DNA from: Filimonas sp.
GTDB lineage: Bacteria; Bacteroidota; Bacteroidia; Chitinophagales; Chitinophagaceae
Assembly: GCA_017306865.1 (NCBI GenBank)
Contig: JAFKHH010000012.1
Span: 434,001-498,000 of the forward strand
Direction of reading: 5' to 3'
Length of the DNA: 64,000 nucleotides
Shown: positions 45,901-52,939 of the stretch, piece after piece
How positions within the stretch are numbered: position 1 is the stretch's first letter
Layout of the letters: the number at the start of each line of letters is the position of its first letter
Program-made: the position numbers and the translations under genes
The notes under the pieces: generated by a model
Told to the model about the DNA's origin: nothing
Databases searched by the model: none
The model's input: only the letters and a program-made list of their open reading frames with translations

Positions 45901-46170
45901 CTGGATGTATTCAATGTGCTGAACCTGATCAACAACGACTGGGGACATATCACTTTCGTAACAAATACAAACAACTATACTGTTAACTTCCTGAAGTTTG
46001 AAAAAGATGCGAAAGGTGTAGCGCCGGGTAACCCAACAAGCAACCCTGCTACTAACTATACGCCAACATTCAGCTTCCAGCAACCGACTACCAGCAATGG
46101 TAAATACTACACCGTAGACCCGATCAACTCACGTTGGCAAGGTCAATTCGGTATCAAATACACATTCTAG
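42916..46170 (+). CDS. Oar-like TonB-dependent outer-membrane receptor
   Basis: A 1084-residue receptor of the Oar/OmpA-like TonB-dependent type. A signal peptide ends near FSISQET. A CarboxypepD_reg domain covers about residues 27-120 (LTGTISDAAGAPITGASIVI, TNNKGRFAAPTLKAGGPYTI). The plug has LPTLGRSLSDFTRLTPQ, and the Oar-type QEVQVQLTPYDVKLGNFTGG with SVNAVTKSGTNDFHGS follows. The barrel ends RWQGQFGIKYTF with a terminal Phe. Oar proteins are linked to protein secretion or nutrient uptake in different bacteria. Codon use is like its neighbours. Upstream PHO-box-like repeats suggest phosphate control. Confidence 0.88.
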   Translation: MRRIVYLMLVTFVTSVLLPKFSISQETTATLTGTISDAAGAPITGASIVITHVPTGFVTKLQTNNKGRFAAPTLKAGGPYTIKISYVGLKDEVLNDINLALGDNPDLNVSLSATANELKEVTVLAAGRKAAPSGLTVSTKQLNTLPTLGRSLSDFTRLTPQSNNNSFAGTNFRYNNITLDGAINNDAIGFSNSFGGVSGGGQSGTAGSGTRTNPYSLDVIQEVQVQLTPYDVKLGNFTGGSVNAVTKSGTNDFHGSIYGYGRNQAFVGKSVDGTKSKIGSDFYDYQYGGTLSGPIIKNKLFFIVNGEITRRQEPTFFNAGDPGSISIADAQRVVAAYKKAGYDPGSYDQYKIFTNSNKFFGRIDYNIDPNNTLMLRAIYTEGEGNNLERTNTTFQFSSTDFTQHTKNLNLVAELKTKFSNSVNNNLIVSYINVHDYRDFPTAGNTPSPYVDITNGAINIWAGTWREAAIYNTRQKTFEITDNVTWTKGINKFTFGTHNEFYDFNYGFINSWNGRWQYGTLDNFENNLPSRIRGAFAFDKGKNNYSDLSNNTPGAKFNVAMLSAYAQDEIAVTKRFKITPGIRVDYSSVGSQPPMDKDLNSITADVHNSGTFSNTPYSQLSNKWLGNAVFSPRLGFNWDINGDQSTVLRGGTGIFTGRVPFAWLGYAYTLNGNDYGNVDYKANNTYVPLVGPNQLVDTIGKYGGAGAVNKRELDLIDNNFKMPTIWRSNVAVDFKFGHGYKLTLDAMYTKTLYDVMFQQINKKDSGVMYYATGPTQTPLYTGGDVSSKYSSVFLLSNTKEGYRYNFTVQLTKATNNIRLGATHSLNFNWSAAYTYGMSKDVSNGIRNSFQSNWDYNPAISANSPALGYSNFDLRHRIVAFAGANFIWSKSNASSISFVYSGQSGSPYSLVYTGAPGGIINGNAALPYIPKDQNDIILKDPTQWAALNSFIEGDSYLKNHRGQYADRNGLRTPWNHTLDMKLMHEFKFNNKHSLTLSLDVFNVLNLINNDWGHITFVTNTNNYTVNFLKFEKDAKGVAPGNPTSNPATNYTPTFSFQQPTTSNGKYYTVDPINSRWQGQFGIKYTF

Positions 46171-46199
46171 CATTTAGTTGAAAATCCGAATAGATAAGG

Positions 46200-46231
46200 G
46201 AGCCGCTGATTTATTTCAGCGGCTCTTTTTT
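46200..46231 (+). terminator. Rho-independent terminator after Oar-like gene
   Basis: GAGCCGCTGA pairs with TCAGCGGCTC across TTTATT and is followed by TTTTTTA, 30 bp after the stop. Confidence 0.88.
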
Positions 46232-46245
46232 ATGCACGATGTAAT

Positions 46246-46490
46246 GATCGTGAGACGTGAAACGGAAATCGTGAATTGGACTCATTGAATGCACCGCAAT
46301 AAGATTATTCCGCGTATTCTGCGCTTTCCGCGAGCAATCATTCTGTGCTTCTGTGGCAAATCGTGAGAAATGAAGCGGAAATCGTGAATGGAACTCATAG
46401 AACGCACTACAATAAAACTATTCCGCGTATTCTGCGCTTTCCGCGAGCAATCATATTCTGTTCCTCAGTGCCTCTGTGGCAAAATAAAAG
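46246..46490. repeat. 113-bp tandem duplication of intergenic repeat unit
   Basis: Two head-to-tail copies start at CGGAAATCGTGAAT (46263 and 46376). A 36-bp block beginning TATTCCGCGTATTCTGCG is identical in both (46306-46341 and 46419-46454). The unit ends CTGTGGCAAA in both copies, with a small insertion in the second. It uses the CGTGAATCGTGA and CTCTGTGG words of other gaps. The 540-bp gap 46171-46710 otherwise has ATTGTT-family words (46530-46562) and a weak hairpin GCCTCGATC / GATGGGGC-like at 46682-46701. No gene. Confidence 0.85.
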
Positions 46491-46710
46491 ACAGAAAAGC
46501 TAACGCCAATTCGTATCCTCCTACAGTCAAAACAATTAAACAAGGAAACAATAAACAATTCAATATTCACTTTTTCATCACGTTTCGTTCATAATTAGTT
46601 TACAAATGAATCGCAGTTTTGTGTCGCAGTTTGGTTTATAGCAACGAGTAAAAAGTACAGTAGATTTTCTCATGCCAGTCGGCCTCGATCTCCATCGGGG
46701 CTTCTTGGTT

Positions 46711-47553
46711 TTAATAAGGTGAAGTATGTTTTTTGTTCGTTGATGATATTTTATAGTTGATGCCGCATTGAAAACTTAAGATCCTGTTACCAACATTCGC
46801 TTGTGTGTAATAAGTAGCCCGGTTGATGGTAACATGAAAAGTCGTTGCAAAATAGCCGTAACGCTGGCGATGATAACCTGCTGCATTAGTAGCGCCTTTG
46901 CCAAAATCCAGGTCACTGTATTGAGGGCCAAGCATTGTATTATACTGAATGGCATAACCGATCTCACCACGGCGAAGTTTACCGACAAACTCCGAAGAAA
47001 ATCCCAGCGAACCCAGTGTTGCAGACGTAGCAACGCCACTCACAGAATCTTTATTTACACTCTTTCTAAAAGACAAATAGCTACCAAATTCATTGTACAA
47101 ATTACCCGATACCCCTATCACACGCCACTCCCCATATCTAAACGGCCATACGAAAGACATACCACCTTCCAGGTTTGCGGTGCCGTAAAATTTTTTTCCA
47201 TTAATGTTCCGTTCTCCTGCATAATTGATCAGTAAACTGGAATATCCTACCTCATAGCTTCCCAGGCTCAATCCTCCGCCATACCAACCTTTAAAAAGGC
47301 TGAACTGGTGAACATTGTATGCATTTGCCTGGAAAGAATATTGCGCATCTCTTAAATACTCATTAGCAAGTCCTGTGGTAAAAGAGCCGTTTGCATAGAA
47401 CGCAGATTTCTCGTCGCCATTTTGTAGCGGCTGCGTTACATAGTGGTTATTGCCCAATGCCGGGCTTACATAATAAGATTGTGTTTTACAGGAACTGATT
47501 AGTGCAGCTATAGCCAAAGGCAATAGCCACCTTGTAAGGGCTTGGTTGGTCAT
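46711..47553 (-). CDS. Barrel-like lipoprotein of unknown function
   Basis: A 280-residue protein with lipobox ISSC (Cys22) and no internal membrane helix. The rest has alternating strands with aromatic ends and glycine turns, for example GWYGGGLSLGSYEVGYSSLLINYAG, GEWRVIGVSGNLYNEFGSYLSF and RYGYFATTFHVTIN, typical of a small outer-membrane beta-barrel, ending GINYKISSTNKKHTSPY. A lipidated barrel is unusual. It lies downstream of the PhoR-like kinase gene on the same strand, but a terminator-like hairpin separates them. I do not recognise a family. Confidence 0.7.
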   Translation of the reverse strand: MTNQALTRWLLPLAIAALISSCKTQSYYVSPALGNNHYVTQPLQNGDEKSAFYANGSFTTGLANEYLRDAQYSFQANAYNVHQFSLFKGWYGGGLSLGSYEVGYSSLLINYAGERNINGKKFYGTANLEGGMSFVWPFRYGEWRVIGVSGNLYNEFGSYLSFRKSVNKDSVSGVATSATLGSLGFSSEFVGKLRRGEIGYAIQYNTMLGPQYSDLDFGKGATNAAGYHRQRYGYFATTFHVTINRATYYTQANVGNRILSFQCGINYKISSTNKKHTSPY

Positions 47554-47738
47554 AAAGCAGTTTTTGAATGCTATATATGACTTAGAACTTTCGCTGATTG
47601 CTGCCTGTAATATCTATAAATATTATGCAAAAAAATAATAAGCTCCTTGTTTAAACAAAGAAGCCAACTACAAAGAGTATCCCTTGTGTGGATTTTATAA
47701 CCTTTGTAAACCTCGTGGAGAGTATTAATCAAAACAAA

Positions 47739-47763
47739 AGTCGCATGCGTTCAACATGCGACT
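47739..47763 (-). terminator. Terminator-like hairpin after PhoR-like gene
   Basis: A perfect 9-bp stem, AGTCGCATG with CATGCGACT, loop of seven. On the minus strand it is followed by TTTGTTTTG. Confidence 0.7.
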
Positions 47764-47791
47764 CATATAAAGCGGTTAGAAATGTTATCTT

Positions 47792-48841
47792 TTAATCCCG
47801 GCGCGTATCCAGCGTAAAGCCCAGCGTAGTGCCTATATCCAGCTTACTCCGTACATGCATAGCCTGGTTATGCGCTTCGATGATGTGTTTGCAAATAGAT
47901 AAGCCTAAGCCAGAGCCACCCACATCGCGACTACGTCCACGGTCTGTTCTGTAAAAACGTTCAAAGATGCGCGGTAAATGCTCCTCGCTAATACCTATGC
48001 CATCATCGCTTATCTCAACCAGTACATGCTTGTCATCTGTTTTATATACGCTCGCAACGATGTTGCCATCCTTCTTACCATACTTGATCGCGTTAGAAAC
48101 AAGATTGATGATCACCTGGCGTATTTTTTCCTTATCGGCAAACACCGTGATTGGTTGTTCGCATCCTTTCTTAATGCTGCATTTAATATTCCGTGAAGCA
48201 CTTTTGATAGAGAGAGTTTCAAAAACTTCCCTGATCAGGTCCTGGATAATGAAGTTCTCCTTGTATAAAGGCTGCTCACCGCTTTCCAGCTTGGAAATTT
48301 CGTCCAGGTCACTTACCAGCGTTACCATCCTGTCTACATTTCGTGCCGCATTTTCCAGGAACTTTTTATTCACCGCAGGGTTCTCCAAAGCGCCACCTAA
48401 CAGCGTATCTACATACCCCTGTATAGCAAAAATGGGCGTTTTAAACTCGTGCGAGAGATTTTGCAAAAACTCCTTCCGGTAAGCCTCATTGCTCTTTAAT
48501 ATTTCAATTTCTGCCTTACGCTGCGCTGCCCATTTTTCTACATCCTCACGTACCTCGTCAATGCTTTTCTGAGGAAGAATATATTTATAATACATCTCCT
48601 CCTTCTTTGAAGCCTTAGTCTGGTAAATGAACTTGTAAATGAGTTTGATCTTGCGATAAATAAATCGCTCCAGTACAGTACGGATCAGGAAATAGCTACC
48701 CGCAAACACAATAATGCAGGCAATAATAGCTACAATAAGCGATGCGTGAACGATATAAAAACCTATTCCTATCGGCACGGCAACAGCAACGGCTGTCAGC
48801 GCCGACAATTGGTTAGGTGTAAAGTTCTTCGTACTGAACAT
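47792..48841 (-). CDS. PhoR-like sensor histidine kinase
   Basis: A 349-residue membrane kinase. Two helices close together (about residues 14-31 and 36-54) leave almost no periplasmic loop. A short charged linker leads to the HisKA domain with phospho-acceptor His131 in NLSHEFKTPIFAIQGY. The HATPase part has NLVSNAIKYG (N box), DDGIGI (G1), FERFYR (F box) and GGSGLGLSICK (G2). The lack of an outside sensor domain is like PhoR, which reads phosphate status through Pst/PhoU. No PAS domain is evident. It lies 205 bp downstream of the response regulator gene on the same strand and is presumed its partner. Confidence 0.8.
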   Translation of the reverse strand: MFSTKNFTPNQLSALTAVAVAVPIGIGFYIVHASLIVAIIACIIVFAGSYFLIRTVLERFIYRKIKLIYKFIYQTKASKKEEMYYKYILPQKSIDEVREDVEKWAAQRKAEIEILKSNEAYRKEFLQNLSHEFKTPIFAIQGYVDTLLGGALENPAVNKKFLENAARNVDRMVTLVSDLDEISKLESGEQPLYKENFIIQDLIREVFETLSIKSASRNIKCSIKKGCEQPITVFADKEKIRQVIINLVSNAIKYGKKDGNIVASVYKTDDKHVLVEISDDGIGISEEHLPRIFERFYRTDRGRSRDVGGSGLGLSICKHIIEAHNQAMHVRSKLDIGTTLGFTLDTRRD

Positions 48842-48911
48842 GATGGAAAAGTCGTTAAAGGGTTATCCTAAACCCGAAAAGTTACGTTAACAATGGTGAA
48901 TTGTTTGCAAG

Positions 48912-49046
48912 ATAGACGTCAGTCGTGAATCGTCAATCGTGAATAAAGCGTTTCTTGTATAAACTATACCCAACGAGAATTGATTGATTAAAGCATGAGT
49001 GGAGTTTACAAGCCCCATTCACGATTATCGTCTCACGTTTCACGAT
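48912..49046. repeat. CGTGAATCGTCAATCGTGA word palindrome between regulator and kinase genes
   Basis: CAGTCGTGAATCGTCAATCG and TGAATAAAG on the left (48919-48946) face CATTCACGATTATCGTCTC and ACGTTTCACGATC on the right (49017-49046). It fills most of the gap between the two regulatory genes. Confidence 0.65.
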
Positions 49047-49724
49047 CTACATCTCAAACTTATACCCAACGCCTTTTACCGTTGTAATACAATCTATGCC
49101 CAGTTTCTGGCGTATTTTACGAATGTGCACATCGATCGTTCTGTCGCCTACGATCACATCTGTGCCCCAGACCTGGCTTAGTATTTCATTGCGGAGGAAT
49201 ACACGTCCCGGACGGGATGCCAGCAGGTATAATAATTCAAATTCTTTTTTAGCCAGTATCACATCTTCCTCATTAACGGCTACCACAAATTTCACCGGGT
49301 CAATGTTGATGTTACCCACTTTCAGTGTCTTATCGCCTTCCTTATTAAGACGGCGGAAAATGGCGTTTACACGGCTGATCAGCACCTTTGGGCTAATCGG
49401 CTTGTTTACATAATCATCCGCACCCGTATCAAAGCCCTTGATGTGGGATGCTTCATCACTAAGTGCAGTAAGGAAAATGATCAGTGTATCCTGGAATGCC
49501 GGTAAAGCTCTGAGGGTAGAGCAAACCTCCACACCTGTTTTCTTAGGCATCATAATATCCAGGATGATCAGGTCAGGGTTGATTTGTTTTGCTTTCTGGA
49601 TAGCCTCATCACCATCTTTGGCGGTGTAGATTTCATATCCCTCTTTCGTCAGGTTATAGCCTATAATTTCCAATATATCCTGTTCATCATCAGCTATTAA
49701 GACCTTCTTTCCCTTGTTTTCCAT
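49047..49724 (-). CDS. PhoB-like OmpR-family response regulator
   Basis: A 225-residue regulator. The receiver domain has the acidic pair Asp12-Asp13 in IADDEQD, phospho-acceptor Asp56 in ILDIMMP, Thr in FLTALSDE and Lys in VNKPISPKVL. The winged-helix DNA-binding domain covers about residues 130-225, including LAKKEFELLYLLASRPGRVFLRNEI, VWGTDVIVGDRTIDVHIRKIRQKLG and the end TVKGVGYKFEM. The ATG at 49724 is preferred to a TTG two codons earlier. OmpR-family proteins of this type bind 11-bp direct repeats, as seen upstream of both TonB receptor genes nearby. PhoB identity is inferred from overall similarity and context. Confidence 0.82.
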   Translation of the reverse strand: MENKGKKVLIADDEQDILEIIGYNLTKEGYEIYTAKDGDEAIQKAKQINPDLIILDIMMPKKTGVEVCSTLRALPAFQDTLIIFLTALSDEASHIKGFDTGADDYVNKPISPKVLISRVNAIFRRLNKEGDKTLKVGNINIDPVKFVVAVNEEDVILAKKEFELLYLLASRPGRVFLRNEILSQVWGTDVIVGDRTIDVHIRKIRQKLGIDCITTVKGVGYKFEM

Positions 49725-49740
49725 TAACAATATGTTTACA

Positions 49741-49748
49741 CAAAAATA
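49741..49748 (-). promoter_or_regulatory. -7 box (TATTTTTG) of the response regulator gene
   Basis: The minus strand reads TATTTTTG, an exact TAnnTTTG match 16 bp before the ATG. Further upstream on that strand TTAACAATTAG is followed in phase by ATAATGCTG, a two-unit 11-bp echo of the PHO-like repeats, but not at the same spacing from the -7 box. Confidence 0.4.
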
Positions 49749-49820
49749 ATTTTACAAGCTGTAACGCTGTGTGCAACAGCATTATCTAATTGTTAAGGGT
49801 ACTAACTTTACCTTTGGTAG

Positions 49821-49828
49821 TATTTTTG
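49821..49828 (+). promoter_or_regulatory. -7 box (TATTTTTG) of the 730-residue protein gene
   Basis: TATTTTTG lies 29 bp before the ATG. A second exact match, TACCTTTG at 49809-49816, overlaps the same promoter region. Either may be used. Confidence 0.4.
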
Positions 49829-49857
49829 CTTAGACAAGGTAACCATATTTATACAGA

Positions 49858-52050
49858 ATGGCTAAATTATACATTTTACTAGCGTTTTTATTCATTGCAG
49901 GGGCTGCGGAGGCGCAAGCCGTATCTACTCCCCAGATACCGCTGATCCGTAAGAAATTTCATGACGATATTGACTTTGTTCAAAAAGAAATATTAAAGCT
50001 GGATGGAGTAGATGATGATAAGTTTGCCCCTTCTAAAGATGAAGCGGTAAACCAGCGGGCCAATGAAGCTGCCACTTCACGCATTGACCAGTTTCAGCAG
50101 AACGTAGAAGCGGATGCTGCACTGGACGCGAATGCTAAAATAAAATACCTGCGCGGCATGTATGACGTGCTGGCAGCTTACCTGAGTGACGCACGTTACA
50201 GAAGGATCAAACAGTCCATGTTGCCGGAAGTAGTAACAGCCTACCTGGATGCGATGAAGAACGAAGTAGCCGGACAGTCTATATTGCCGGTTATTGATAA
50301 GAATGAACTGGAAGTGGGCGCTGTTATAGTAAGAAGTTTTGCTTTTAAAGAGAATAGTGGCCTGAAGCCATCACAAGACCTGTTGGTTTTGAAAGATTGC
50401 CAGAAACATCCGGAAAAAACATTGTCCATTCTCTTGCGCAATCCTGATATGCCATTTGCAGATAGCCTGATACAGATAGCTGCAAAGCGCAACCAGGAGG
50501 ATATTTACAACTTTGCCCAGGCGCCCAACTCGCTGGGCTCACGCATAAGAAAGTCCAATGATCCATTGGTAAAGATCATTGCCCGTATGGCAAGGTCTAA
50601 ATCAGGACGTCAGTATTTCCCGTTCCTGGATGATCTCTATAAAGACAAACGCACTTTTGAAGAAGTGGATTCTGCCATGCTGGATAATGTGAAGTATTAC
50701 AAACTGCTGGTGGCAACACAGATAAATTATGCAGGACGACTTGCTGCACGTGATACGCCACTGGTGATGAAAACACTGACGAACAAATTGCAGCAGGTAG
50801 GTCGCGATGAGTTTATTAATGAAATAAATGGTTTGCATGAGCTAAGCGACGAGCGTGTACGTTTCAAAAAACTAGATCCTTTGTCGCCTGAAGAGCTATA
50901 CTACCTGGCAGTATTGCAGGAGGAAGAAATATACACCTCATCCTATACCAGGGGTGTGTACCCGGCCATATTCAAGAGGATGAAAACGCCTCGCGGCGAT
51001 ACTTTATTGATGCACGTGTACTTCGACAAGTTTAAGAAGTGGATCAAAATGGCAGCCAACTACAATACGCTGGACAACTTCCTGAAAACACTGTACACTA
51101 CAAATGAGGATAAGAGCATAAATAAACTGAACGCACAAATATTGATGCGCGCATTTGTACGCGGCCTTGATAGAACCAATAGCCTGGAAGATGCCGTAGA
51201 CGTTGCCAACTCATTTGCAAGCATTACCGATCCGGACTTAAAAACGCTGATCCTGGAAGAAGTGCAGAAATCACTAACAGAGGCTAAACGATCGAATAAT
51301 GTACGCGGAGTGAACATTTACAGCATTCTCAATACGCTATTCCTATCTATGGATCCGTCGAATAATATAGATGTGTCTACAGCGCTTGGTATTCCACCGG
51401 TGTACACGATGCCAAATGCATCCCTTAAAGATACCTCCGGCAGGATCATCATTCAGCAGTTCTTTTATGGAGATAAAGACGGAAACACAGTCTTTAATTC
51501 CTTCCTGAATAATTTTTCCAATGCCAACTGGCGTACCAAAGGAGAAAAGGATTGGGTAGCTGTTTCTTCCACCAAAGGGGTGCCTATTACCATTTATGCA
51601 AACAGGCCGCTGGATGAAAATAAGGGCCTGGATGAGCAGGCTCAAAAGAACCTGGATAATTACCTGGCGGATAATAACCTGAACCCGACAGTGGTCATCC
51701 ACCGCGGGCACAGCTACTACCTGAATAGTACATTGAAGCAGCTTGCGCCTTCGGCAAAAGTGATCTTATTGGGAAGTTGTGGTGGCTACCAAAGCCTGAA
51801 TACAGTACTCAATACCTGTCCATATTCCCAGATCATCTCGTCTAAGCAGACTGGCAGTGGCCTTATCAACCAACCAATGATCAATGTAATGGTGGAGAAA
51901 ATGAGGGAAGGGAAAGACCTGAACTGGCCTGATCTCTGGGATAATTTTTCCAAGATGTTTAAAAACAACGAATTATTCGCCGACTATGTGCCACCTCACA
52001 AAAACCTGGGGGCAGTATTCATTATGGCGTATAACAAATTAGAGGAATAA
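49858..52050 (+). CDS. Large secreted protein with possible clan-CD peptidase-like C-terminus
   Basis: A 730-residue protein with a signal peptide ending near GAAEAQA. Residues 25-500 are mostly helical and charged, with no domain I recognise. The C-terminal region (about 540-725) reads like an alpha/beta sandwich. A strand ends in VVIHRGHSYY (His615, Gly617, His618); about 23 residues later a second hydrophobic strand ends KVILLGSCGGYQ (Cys641), then SSKQTGSGLINQPMINVMVEKM follows. A strand-His-Gly then strand-Ser-Cys order is the hallmark of clan-CD cysteine peptidases (caspase, gingipain, CHAT). This is a motif-level suggestion. It is divergent from the PhoB-like gene and ends in a very strong hairpin. 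Confidence 0.7.
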   Translation: MAKLYILLAFLFIAGAAEAQAVSTPQIPLIRKKFHDDIDFVQKEILKLDGVDDDKFAPSKDEAVNQRANEAATSRIDQFQQNVEADAALDANAKIKYLRGMYDVLAAYLSDARYRRIKQSMLPEVVTAYLDAMKNEVAGQSILPVIDKNELEVGAVIVRSFAFKENSGLKPSQDLLVLKDCQKHPEKTLSILLRNPDMPFADSLIQIAAKRNQEDIYNFAQAPNSLGSRIRKSNDPLVKIIARMARSKSGRQYFPFLDDLYKDKRTFEEVDSAMLDNVKYYKLLVATQINYAGRLAARDTPLVMKTLTNKLQQVGRDEFINEINGLHELSDERVRFKKLDPLSPEELYYLAVLQEEEIYTSSYTRGVYPAIFKRMKTPRGDTLLMHVYFDKFKKWIKMAANYNTLDNFLKTLYTTNEDKSINKLNAQILMRAFVRGLDRTNSLEDAVDVANSFASITDPDLKTLILEEVQKSLTEAKRSNNVRGVNIYSILNTLFLSMDPSNNIDVSTALGIPPVYTMPNASLKDTSGRIIIQQFFYGDKDGNTVFNSFLNNFSNANWRTKGEKDWVAVSSTKGVPITIYANRPLDENKGLDEQAQKNLDNYLADNNLNPTVVIHRGHSYYLNSTLKQLAPSAKVILLGSCGGYQSLNTVLNTCPYSQIISSKQTGSGLINQPMINVMVEKMREGKDLNWPDLWDNFSKMFKNNELFADYVPPHKNLGAVFIMAYNKLEE

Positions 52051-52054
52051 AAAT

Positions 52055-52234
52055 TGCTTTATTGTTTAATGGATAAATTGTTGAAGCCGTTACCCGGACA
52101 ATTTGAAAATGAAATAATATGAAAATTTGAAAATAAGAGCGCCGCTTCTGAAGAAGCGGCGCTCTTATTTTCAAAAACAACCATTTAGCCATTAAACAAT
52201 AAAACAATTCTCACATTTTCAAATCGCCTCATTT
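52055..52234. repeat. Nested palindrome: 50-bp perfect core inside word-repeat arms
   Basis: The core (52126-52175) is a perfect 24-bp inverted repeat with a two-base centre, beginning TTTGAAAATAAGAGCGCC. It is a very strong bidirectional terminator between convergent genes. Around it are arms of the word TGAAAATTTGAAAATG (left, 52103-52135; right, reverse-complemented, 52212-52231). An outermost pair follows, ATTGTTTAATGG (52065-52076) with CCATTAAACAAT (52190-52201). Confidence 0.88.
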
Positions 52235-52873
52235 TCAAATTAAAAACTGATTATTCCGCTTCTCATACCCAATCGTTGTAGACTGGCCGTGACCGGGATA
52301 AACAACCGTTTCGTCAGGTAAAACAAATAGCCTCGTCCTGATACTCTCCAACAATTGCTCATGGCTTCCATACGGAAAATCCGTTCTGCCGATGCTTCTC
52401 CTGAACAATACATCTCCGCCGATAAGAATGCCCTGTTTTTCGTTATAAAAACAAATACTGCCGGGAGAATGTCCCGGAGCAAGAATCACCTTCAGTTCAT
52501 CTGTACCCAGCATGACCGTATCGTTATCCTGCAGAAAATGCAAAGGCCCGTCATAGTTTTCGAAGTCCATCCCAAAGCGTTTCGCAGATGCTGTTGCACC
52601 TTCCATTATCTTTTGCTCCTCTGGGTGTAAGTACATTTCCAGCTTATAAGTCTCTGCCGCCCATTTTGCTCCAAATACGTGATCAAAGTGGCAATGGGTA
52701 TTCATCAGGCGCACCGGGTTCAGCCCCGCCTTTAAAATAAAATTTTTTAATTCCTCCTGTTCAGCGAAAAACATACATCCGGGGTCTATAATAATAGCAT
52801 CACCCTTTTCGTTGGATAATAAATAGGTATTCTCCTGAACCGGGTTGAATGTAAAAATGTCCACTTTTATCAT
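52235..52873 (-). CDS. Glyoxalase II-like MBL-fold hydrolase
   Basis: A 212-residue cytoplasmic metallo-beta-lactamase-fold hydrolase of the YcbL/glyoxalase-II-like branch. Metal motifs are THCHFDHVFG (HxHxDH), APGHSPGS, LIGGDVLFRRSIGRTDFPYG (bridging Asp) and the final VVYPGHGQSTTIGYEKRNN. It lacks the C-terminal substrate domain of true glyoxalase II, so it probably cuts another thioester or a related small substrate. Single gene, convergent with the 730-residue protein gene. Confidence 0.9.
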   Translation of the reverse strand: MIKVDIFTFNPVQENTYLLSNEKGDAIIIDPGCMFFAEQEELKNFILKAGLNPVRLMNTHCHFDHVFGAKWAAETYKLEMYLHPEEQKIMEGATASAKRFGMDFENYDGPLHFLQDNDTVMLGTDELKVILAPGHSPGSICFYNEKQGILIGGDVLFRRSIGRTDFPYGSHEQLLESIRTRLFVLPDETVVYPGHGQSTTIGYEKRNNQFLI

Positions 52874-52878
52874 AATAG

Positions 52879-52886
52879 TATTTTTG
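52879..52886 (+). promoter_or_regulatory. -7 box (TATTTTTG) for the 1139-residue outer-membrane gene
   Basis: An exact TAnnTTTG match 53 bp before the ATG at 52940, in the short divergent gap. Motif only. Confidence 0.35.
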
Positions 52887-52939
52887 CTGTCTTACAGTTA
52901 ATTATGCTAATTTTAAAACTCTAAAGCTAAAGATTGGAT

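Noticed and set aside
46263-46488. CRISPR-like array
   Set aside because: Only two direct copies with drifted flanks, no regular unique spacers and no cas genes.
46388-46594. 68-codon open frame in the 46.2-46.7 kb gap
   Set aside because: It is a translation of the tandem intergenic repeats, not a gene.
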